Below are positions 57,178 through 64,000 of a stretch of DNA of 64,000 bases, piece by piece (within the stretch, counting starts at the first letter, position 1; every line of letters begins with the position of its first letter). The notes below the pieces were generated by a model. That model was not told the origin of the DNA. It saw nothing but the letters and a program-made list of their open reading frames with translations, and made no database searches. Source of the stretch: Cinclus cinclus (Eukaryota > Chordata > Aves > Passeriformes > Cinclidae). The stretch covers positions 310,001 through 374,000 of the forward strand of contig NW_026912123.1 of assembly GCF_963662255.1 (NCBI RefSeq), given 5' to 3'. The position numbers and the translations under genes are program-made.

Positions 57178-58362
57178 TTAGTGGTGCCTCCATTGGTGTT
57201 TGGTCAGGTGAGAGCTCTGTGAAAAGCTCTTCCCACACTCAGAACACTCATAGGGCCTCTCCCCAGTGTGGATGCGCCGGTGGGTGACGAGGTTGGAGTT
57301 GTGCCTGAAGCCCTTCCCGTAGTCGGGGCAGCAGAAGGGCCTCTCCTCTATGTGAATGCGCTGGTGCAGGAGGAGACTGGAGCTGGTCAGAAACCTCTTG
57401 CTGCATTTATCACACTCATAGGGCTGTTCCCCTGTGTGGATCCTTTGGTGGACAATCAGTTCAGAGCTTGTCCTGAAGCACTTCCCACACTGCCCACACT
57501 CATAGGGCATCTCCCCAGTGTGGATGCGCCTGTGGGAGACAAGGCGGGAGTTGTATTTGAAGCCCTTCCCACAGTCAGGGCAGCGGAAGGGCCTCTCTTC
57601 TGTGTGAATCCGCTGATGCATGACGAGATTGGAGCTGGTCTGAAACCTCTTCCTGCGTATGTCACATTCATAGGGCCTCTCCCCAGTGTGGATCATCTGG
57701 TGGCGGATCAGTTTGAATCTCGTACTGAAGCTCTTTCCACACTCCCCACACTCATAGGGCCGTTCCCCCATGTGGATTCTCCAGTGCCAGATCAGGGAGG
57801 ATCTCTTGCTGAAGCTCTTCCCACAATTTGAACACTTGTGGGGCTTATCCGCATCATGAAGATGCTCATGGAACCCCAGCTCTGAGCTCTGGCTGCAGCT
57901 CTGTCCGGTTCTTTGGCCCTGGTTCTCCTCCTCGGATACCCAAGAACTGTGTTTGCAGCCCATCCTCATGTGGGATCTCCCGGGCTTTTCCTCCTCGCTG
58001 GTTTCCTGTGCAATGGAGCTGCTCCAAACAGCCTCTTCCACAAGGTTCTGCTGCAGGGATTTGTCCTCCCTGGTCTCCATCCTCAGCTCCTTGTCTAGAG
58101 GGGGAAGGACAAGGAGAAGATGGGATTTGCCTCTGTTCCAGAGGGAGGGGGAAGGAGATCCCCCCAGCACGTCCCTGGCAGGACGGCGTCGGCAGCGGGG
58201 CTGTCCTGCAGCCGGGGGCCGTGCTGGGCTGGGAGATGGAGCAGGACAGAGGGTGAAAGGGGCAGGGACTTCCTCCTCACCTGCCTGGGGCTCCGGGGGC
58301 ATGTTCTTCTTCCTCACGGCCTCCTCCTCCATCGGGCCAAGGTTTAGGAATGGGAAATCCAT
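57178..58362 (-). CDS. C2H2 zinc-finger protein with eight finger positions (ZNF-2)
   Basis: Exons 58281-58362 and 57178-58094 (minus) flank a 186-bp GT-AG intron and join to 332 codons. ATG at 58362 ([15 protein letters not shown]) is chosen as the first in-frame start. An acidic N-terminal part ([14 protein letters not shown]) precedes fingers joined by HTGERPY-type linkers. Fingers 1, 2, 4, 5, 6 and 8 have full C2H2 sets. Finger 3 ([10 protein letters not shown]) and finger 7 ([10 protein letters not shown]) have lost their second cysteine. No KRAB or SCAN domain is seen. A nuclear DNA-binding regulator is expected, of the kind expanded in songbird genomes. The CpG-rich divergent promoter lies upstream at 59150-59283. 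Reading without splicing would also be open, so the intron is inferred from the splice sites and from ZNF-1. Confidence 0.85.
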   Translation of the reverse strand: MDFPFLNLGPMEEEAVRKKNMPPEPQAGEEEVPAPFTLCPAPSPSPARPPAAGQPRCRRRPARDVLGGSPSPSLWNRGKSHLLLVLPPLDKELRMETREDKSLQQNLVEEAVWSSSIAQETSEEEKPGRSHMRMGCKHSSWVSEEENQGQRTGQSCSQSSELGFHEHLHDADKPHKCSNCGKSFSKRSSLIWHWRIHMGERPYECGECGKSFSTRFKLIRHQMIHTGERPYECDIRRKRFQTSSNLVMHQRIHTEERPFRCPDCGKGFKYNSRLVSHRRIHTGEMPYECGQCGKCFRTSSELIVHQRIHTGEQPYECDKCSKRFLTSSSLLLHQRIHIEERPFCCPDYGKGFRHNSNLVTHRRIHTGERPYECSECGKSFSQSSHLTKHQWRHH

Positions 58363-59149
58363 TTTTGGGGGAAAAGAAGGGTTGAGCGCGTTGGGTTTAT
58401 GTTCCTGCGGGCCAAGTTCAGCTGGACAAGCCAGTGCCCCTTTCAGCCTCAGAGAGCCTGGGGCCGCTTATCACCAACCTCCCACACCCCTCCAGGCTGC
58501 CGGGGGTCCCCCGGCTCCGGGATCGCCCCTCTGCGCTCTCCCCGCTCCGGGGTTCCCGTATTCCCCCACGGCTCTCCCGGATATCCCCAGAACCGATCTC
58601 GCCCCCTCTCCGCCAGAACGAGCGATCGCAATGTGGGACCCGCCAAGATCCCTCCCGGGGCATTTCCGGCTGAGCTTCGGGGTCCTGCAAGATCCAAACA
58701 TCTCCTGCCCCACAAAGAAACCTCCAGGAGACCTCCCCACGATGGATTTGGGGCGAGCTCCCCCTCCCAGCTCACCTGCGGCTTCCGGGGGGAGGGGTGA
58801 TGCCGGGGAAGTCGGGGAAGCTGCGGCCTAGAGCGGGCGAGCGAGTGAGCCGCTCGGTTCTGCTGCTGCTCTTCCTTCCACTACTCTTCTTCCTTCCGCT
58901 CCTCCTCCCCCAGCCCGGCCCGGCCCGGTGCCGACGCGCAAAAGCAGCCGCGCTCCGCCCTGGGGGATTGCAAAGCGGTTGCGCCCCGCGCGGCACTGGG
59001 AAGTGATACTGGGAGCACTGGTAACGATCCTGACAGCACCTAGAAGCAACTGGGAGCGCTCTCCCTGCCAGTACCGCTCTTACTGGGAGCACTGGGAGGG
59101 AACTGGGAGCAAACTGCGCCTAGACCCGGCTACAGCCGGTGGTGGGCGG

Positions 59150-59283
59150 TGTCGGAGCAGAGGGCGTGGTTATGCAAATCTAGGAGCGATCGCGCGCTGT
59201 GATTGGTGTGCGGAAGCAGCGCGGGGTTCTCCCTGGTCACGTGAGGGCGGGAGCGGTGGGCAGAGCGATGGCGGCGGCGTGCG
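59150..59283 (+). promoter_or_regulatory. Divergent promoter copy 2 with octamer, CCAAT and CLEAR-like E-box, plus short first exon
   Basis: Same order as copy 1: ATGCAAAT (59172-59179), ATTGG (59202-59206), GTCACGTGA (59236-59244), then ATGGCGGCGGCGTGCG (59268-59283) and a GTGAGA donor. On the minus side it would serve ZNF-2. On the plus side the next recognisable exons are mucolipin-like, a family whose promoters are known targets of CLEAR-binding factors, so this may be the old mucolipin promoter. The link is inferred. Confidence 0.5.
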
Positions 59284-59440
59284 GTGAGAGGGAACGGGAA
59301 TGGGAGCGGGAGCGGGAACGGGAGTGGGAACGGGGACTGGAATGGGGACTGGAATGGGGACAGGGACCTAGAATGGAAACAGGGAATGGGGACAGGGACC
59401 GGGAATACAGGACCGGGAATGGGGACAGGGACTGGGATAG
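59283..59440 (+). repeat. GGGAATGGGAC-type minisatellite, copy after promoter 2
   Basis: Same unit as at 42390-43470, in the intron that follows the short first exon. Confidence 0.85.
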
Positions 59441-59577
59441 GGACAGCCCCGTGTCATGCCCTGGGGACCGAGGAGGGGACAGGGACAGGGGAGGAGCCAG
59501 GGACTGGGCTGTCGCACCGTGACCTTGCTGAACTGGGAACTCGCGTGTCTCATTTTCGGGGCTCCTGCCCCCCACCT

Positions 59578-59598
59578 CCCCCCCCCCCCCCCCCCCCC
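59578..59598 (+). repeat. C-homopolymer (about 21)
   Basis: Run of C bases preceding GGGGGTTCC; likely length-variable. Confidence 0.85.
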
Positions 59599-59599
59599 G

Positions 59600-61037
59600 G
59601 GGGTTCCTCTTGTCGTGTTCTGGGGGGGAAGCAGTCAGCACCCACAGTACCCCTCCAGTAGCTCCCAGTATCCCCAGTAACCTCAGTGCTGCCAGACCAG
59701 TATGGGGGCTTAAGATAGATCCTGGTTTGGTGTCCAGTTCCAGTGCCCAGCCCCAGACCCGGTGTCCATTGGTCTAGTCCCAGTCCCCACCACGTTTCCA
59801 GCTGCTGTGTCATGATGCCAGGCATTGTCCCAGGTGGCTTCCAGCCCCAGTGCCAGTCCCAGTTCCCAGGGCCATGATGCCAAGATTGGGCTTGGTGTAG
59901 GGCCCTGGGCATGACTGGGGCACAGCGTGAAGGGTTTCATGGGACATGGGACTAAAGACATGAAACATGGGACATGGGGCATATAGGACATGACACAGGG
60001 TGCAGGGTGTGGTATAGGACACAGGACATGACCTTGAGCATGGCACAGGACACGGAACAGGACACAGGGACAGGGGACATGATTTTGGAGCATGGTACCT
60101 GCCCCAGCCCGTGATGCATGAGTTCCTGTGCCCACATGTGCCCCACACGTCACCTGCCACCCCCCCTGCGGCACCACCATGTTCTCACCGGTGTCCCTCC
60201 TGCCTGCTGGGTACAGTTTGGTGGCCTCGGATGTGGCCTTCCCAGTGTGGGTCCTGCTCTGCCACAAGCCCTGGGGACATCATCCCTGCCCAGTGGCACC
60301 AGGTGTCTATCCATCGGCGATAACTGGGACAAGTCCCACACGGTGGCATCAGGTGGCACCTGTGCCACTGGCAGCAGAGATGTCTACAAGGGGGTAACTG
60401 AAGGGACAGAACAGGGTGCAGGTGCTCACAGTGTCCCTGTCATCCACAGGGGGTGGTGATCAGGGGTGTCAGGATGAGGTGGTCATAGAGGTGCCACCAG
60501 GGGTGTGGTGATACCAAGGCACACATGGCCATGGAAGTGCCGCCGCAGGTGCTGGAATGCCCGTGGAGATGCCACCACGAGCACGGCAGTGCCAGGGGAC
60601 ACATTAGTCTATGGTGTGGCAATGCTGGTGGGCATGGCAGTGACAGGCCAGGCGTGGGGCCAGGCTGGGGTGGCTCCGTGCCCACCCCATGGGTGGCCCT
60701 GCTGGTTGCAAGCCGTTTTGGTTGGTGTCTGTGCCAGTGCCTGGCCCGGTGCTACCGTTAATGCCAGCCCTGGCACAGGGACATGCACAGGTGTGGGAGT
60801 GACAAGGGGGACTGGGCACCCCGAGGGCTGTGCCAGGCCAGCACCTCCCACCCCATGCCTTTGTCCTCAAGAAGGTGGCACACGGACACTGAAAGGGGTT
60901 AGAAGAGTTGGGGACACAGTGGTCATCTGGGGACATGAAGGACCTCAGCCTATGGAGGTGATTTGGGACACTGGTGTGATTTGAGGACGCTGAGGTGCCC
61001 CAGTGCTATCCCCAGCACTGTTTCCCTGTCCCCACAG
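59600..61037. other. Intron-like DNA with GGGACAT repeats; no exon recognised
   Basis: 59935-60090 contains irregular GGGACAT/ACATGGGAC repeats. Open frames exist on both strands (for example 60505-60984) but have no family motif and look like GC-rich noise. Mucolipin exons for the N-terminus and first membrane segment were looked for and not found. Confidence 0.45.
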
Positions 61038-61198
61038 TACCTGGCTGTCCTCAACAAGACCCTGGGCCACTACCCCTATGCTGGCACTGCAGGTGTCACC
61101 AGAGATGGCACCAGGCACAGCACTTCTTCCGCACAGGGGACATTGACCCTGGTAATGACACCTTCGACATTGCCTCCAGCGTCATCACTGGTGGGGAC

Positions 61199-61345
61199 AC
61201 TTGGGGTTTGGGTTTTAGAGTTAGGGTTGGGATTTGAGATTTGGGATACTCTAAAGGCATTTGGGATGGTCCCAAGAGGTTTAGGAGTAGGGTTTTGGTT
61301 TGGGGTTTGGGGTTTGGGTTTGAGGTGCAAGGTTTGGGATGGTCC
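61199..61345 (+). repeat. TTTGGGG/TTAGGG-like degenerate repeat
   Basis: GGGTTTTAGAGTTAGGGTTGGG and GGTTTGGGGTTTGGGG phrases within an intron of the mucolipin-like pseudogene. Reminiscent of telomeric repeat but too irregular to call interstitial telomere. Confidence 0.6.
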
Positions 61346-61609
61346 TGGAGTATATGTGATTCAGGATTTGGGAAGTCCCAGGGTTTCTGGGCTCTCAGCA
61401 TTCCCTGACCCCAGTCCCAAGCCCACAGAGTGCCTGGGGGTGTACCCTGGAGACCCCCAACTGCTGGTGCTGGATTGCACTGACAGCAATTTCACCCTCC
61501 AATTCCACAGGTAAATCCCACAAGTCCCACCCAGGGAAGTTTCCCATCCCTAAAATCCAAGTGTTGGATTTGCGACCCCTTTTTCCGAATTCCTGTGTGG
61601 GATTATGGG

Positions 61610-62070
61610 ATGAAATTTTCCCTTTCCCAGGGTAATTTTTGGGGATTTTGTGGCCAAGTTTTCCCTTTCCTGATGTTTTCTGGGGGATTTTGGTGCAGAA
61701 TTTTTCCTTTTCTAGAATGTTTTTTTTTTTTTGTTATTTTGGGAACTCCTGAGGTTTTTGGGGATTTCAGGTGGAATTTTCCATTAGCATTGGATTTTTT
61801 GAGATTTTGGGGTGGAAATTTTCCTTTTTTTTTTTTTTAGGATTTTGGGGTGGAATTTTAATTTCTGGGGGATTTTTGGGGTCAAATTTTTCCTTTTCCA
61901 GGTTTTTTTTTGAACTTGGGGAACTCACAGGGTTTTTTGGGGATTTATGGGCAGATTTGTTCTCTTTTTTGGGGATTTTTTGCGGCGGAGTTTTCCCTTT
62001 TGCATTGGTTTCTTTGGGATTTTGAGGTGGATTTTTTCCTATTTTATTTTTTAGTGATTTTGAGGCCTCT
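61610..62070 (+). repeat. GATTTTGGGGTGGAATTTTCC tandem repeat
   Basis: About ten diverged units of roughly 40 bp alternating T-rich and GGGG phrases fill the intron before the 62094 exon. Confidence 0.85.
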
Positions 62071-62374
62071 TGTAGTGTTTTTTGTCCCCTCAGGCTGATC
62101 AGTGTCATCATGGAGTTCCAGCTCAAGGCCATCAACATCCAAACGCTACTAAAACAGAAAATCCCCGACTGCTACACCTTCAGTGATATTGTGAGTGTCC
62201 GCAAGTGTCCCAGTGTCCCCTGAGTGTCCTTCTGGTATCTTCTCATGTCCCTTTTGTGTGCCTTATGTCTCTCCTGGTGTCTCACTCATGTCCTTCTGTC
62301 CCACATCTATCCATCTGTCCCCTGGCTGTTCCCCAGTACCTCTGCGGACCCTGGGGAGCAGCCAGTGAGTGCTA

Positions 62375-62500
62375 TGACAGTGATGGTGATGGTGACAGTG
62401 ACAGTGCTAAGGACAGTGACAGTGACAATAACAGTGACAAATGGCAGTGGCACTGACAGTGATGGTGACAATGACAGTGAAATGCCAATGACAGTGCAAC
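62375..62500 (+). repeat. GTGACA hexamer repeat
   Basis: Runs of GTGACAGTGACA with variants (GGTGATGGTGACA, GTGACAATAACA) in the last intron of the mucolipin-like pseudogene. Confidence 0.85.
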
Positions 62501-62679
62501 CCAGTGTCCCCACATCACGTTTGACAACTCTGTCCATAGCAGGTGAGTGCAGATCCACCTGGACACCCATCCAGGAGTGCCACCACCCCTTGCTGCCCAG
62601 CAAAAGGGACAGTGGGGTACAGTGGATGATGGGAGACAGGGGGACACAGTGACAGGGTAACAGGTGCCATGTCCCCCTC

Positions 62680-63810
62680 GTGCTCCGGACACCGGCAGGA
62701 CTGGACGCATTTCTGTTGCGCCCCAACCACACTTCCCCATAAAACCTGCTCCCCTCACACCTTGGGGACACCCCTGACCCCCCCCCCCCTTTGTCACCCT
62801 GGGGTGCCCCTCAGTCAGGGGGGTCTTGGTCATGCTGCAGGACCCTCTCTCTGTGCAATCCCCGAGGTGGCACCTGCGCTTTTTGTCACCGCCATCTGCC
62901 AATTTGTTACCAGCACCCCAAAGAAGGGGGCGGCCCACATGTTACAGGAGGAGGTGGTGAAAACATTTCTGGGGTCACTCCCAGCCATTTCCATCTCCCC
63001 ACATCCCCCTGAAGATGCTGCTCCACCCTGCACCCCCTCCCCCCCGCCCCCACCACAGCATCCCCTGAGGGGACCTTGGGGACTGTCCCCATGTCCCCCC
63101 CCAGTCCCCATGGTACCTCCGCTGCTCCACCTGTGCTTGGCCCCCGTTCGTGTGGCGACCTCCCCATGTGAACGGGCAGGAGTTTCAGTCACATCCTCAC
63201 CTCCTTCTCGTCTTCCTCCTGCTGAGGAGGTGATGTTGCTTCTGCTGGGGACTCGCCAGTGACACCAGAGGGACACCACAGGTCACCCCTCGAGGGGCCT
63301 GGGGTTGCAGTGGCTCCTGGAGTCGCCCCAGTGTGACAGCTGGGGGGCCTGAGATGCTGCAGTGACAATTTGGGGGGTGGGTGCTCGTTTTGGGGTCTCC
63401 AGGGTGAGTCTCAAAGTCTCCTCCCATCACCTCATCCCGTGCCTCAGTTTCCCCCTCACTCTGCAGGGAGCATCCAGAATTGATGTTCTGGAATTGGGTT
63501 TGTTTTGGGGGGTTTTGGGGTTGGGGCTACTGGGATGGGCTGGTGGGCCAGTTAGGTGATACACACCCAAGGTGTGTATCAAGGCTGGTGGTTATCTGGG
63601 CTCGGAGCTGCCTAGGCTGGGGGGCTGCAGGGCCAAGAGCTATCCAGACAAGTGTCAAGCTGGGATCCATGACTCAGGTGTCCATCAAGTGTCCACCAGT
63701 GTCCAATCTCTCCTGCCCCCATCCATCCCAGACTCCCTGGCCAGGGCTGCTTCTCACTGCAGAGTGGACAAGCCCCTGGTCAGTCCCAAGATGACCCCAA
63801 ACCCCCTCCC
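62680..63810. repeat. Segmental duplication, copy 2 (partner 39360-40490)
   Basis: Same orientation as copy 1 and similar throughout, with a ~90 bp insertion near 62870-62960. Similarity ends at GACCCCAAACCCCCTCCCACC, just where the CYP4-like exon begins in copy 1, so the exon is missing here. Confidence 0.75.
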
Positions 63811-64000
63811 ACCAACCTCACCAGGCCACCCACCCTGAGCTCTGGTGCCATCGGCATCCCCTGGCAGCCGGTCCAGCTCTGAATCTCTTGGAAGAGGAAA
63901 TCCACAGTCCCAGGCCGGGGACTCAAGGGTATCCAGGATGGTGAGCACTGAGTCCATGTGGCATAGGGGGACAGTTGGGGACACAGCTGGGGAGATGTCT
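63811..64000. other. Right edge; short block related to 48650-48712
   Basis: GGACTCAAGG, CAGGATGGTGAGCAC and GTCCATGTGGCAT match the CpG-rich block at about 48652-48704. On the minus strand both copies are open and read MDxVLxILxxLESP. Function unknown. Confidence 0.45.

Larger units (their letters stand above)
61038..62640 (+). pseudogene. Mucolipin (MCOLN/TRPML)-like pseudogene, luminal-domain exons
   Basis: Exon-like blocks: 61038-61190, 61429-61510, 62094-62190 and about 62514-62640. They read YLAVLNKTLGHYPYAG, then RTGDIDPGNDTFDIASSVIT, then ECLGVYPGD with SNFTLQFH, then MEFQLKAINIQTL and KIPDCYTFSDI, then HITFDNSVHS and QECHHP. This is the extracytosolic (polycystin-mucolipin) domain of the lysosomal calcium-release channels, in the right exon order. 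Block 1 has a frameshift near 61115. Block 4 has a TGA soon after ITFDNSVHSR, a further shift, and a poor acceptor. No pore exons follow. Splice sites of blocks 2 and 3 are intact. A diverged functional gene with assembly errors is less likely. Confidence 0.72.

Noticed and set aside
61199..61345. Interstitial telomere repeat
   Set aside because: Only isolated TTAGGG-like words within a TTTGGGG-rich intron repeat.
1..64000. CRISPR arrays, bacterial operons, tRNA or rRNA genes
   Set aside because: No direct repeats with unique spacers of the right form were seen. The tRNA-like 18-mers are retroviral primer sites without tRNA bodies, and the gene structure is eukaryotic.

Overview
This window looks like avian nuclear DNA, most likely from a songbird (passerine). 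The pointers are split genes with GT-AG introns, CR1 retrotransposon pieces, a PIM1-like kinase, a family-14-type olfactory receptor, C2H2 zinc-finger genes of the songbird-expanded kind, and a dense bed of endogenous retroviruses (ERVs). There is no bacterial-style operon, CRISPR array or tRNA/rRNA gene. Protein families were assigned by reading motifs, not by database search.

Layout. 1-2024: an acidic-codon microsatellite, then the last four exons of a PIM-like serine/threonine kinase; 2369-2455 is a broken copy of one of its exons. 4926-5035: a CR1 scrap. 5032-9754: a badly decayed provirus on the plus strand (ERV-D), recognised by two flanking ~650-700 bp direct repeats, a dUTPase remnant and an envelope transmembrane remnant. 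10100-11720: two unusual tandem arrays. 13689-14642: an olfactory receptor pseudogene (minus).

16021-36101 is a stack of retroviral insertions. LTR-1, with a tRNA-Phe-type primer site, is followed by LTR-2, which heads a gamma-like provirus (ERV-C, plus). ERV-C is split by a complete class II provirus with a gamma-type envelope (ERV-A, minus, 17435-26483). It is then cut off by a complete gamma-like provirus with envelope (ERV-B, minus, 27553-35424), which on its other side abuts an ERVL pol fragment. A CR1 element (36770-38045) and a probable solo LTR close the block.

From about 38500 to the end lies a duplicated host segment. It contains zinc-finger genes (41079-41717 and 57178-58362, with a third fragmentary copy at 45419-45522), CYP4-like haem-loop exons (40495, 49597), a duplicated divergent promoter (42240-42384 and 59150-59283), and a mucolipin (MCOLN)-like pseudogene (61038-62640). 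Many minisatellites lie in the introns and spacers. A nearly intact ERVL provirus (49844-56623, 5-bp target duplication CCCCA) sits in the zinc-finger 3' region. Its gag and pol share one reading frame, broken only by stop codons.

The host genes do not form a pathway. What unifies the window is repeated tandem duplication plus serial retroviral insertion. I did not find a convincing new biological system. The strongest leads are the near-intact ERVL and the stop codon it shares with a second copy, the hidden ERV-D, the rearranged flanks of ERV-B, and the lysosomal (CLEAR-like) promoter motif upstream of a mucolipin pseudogene.
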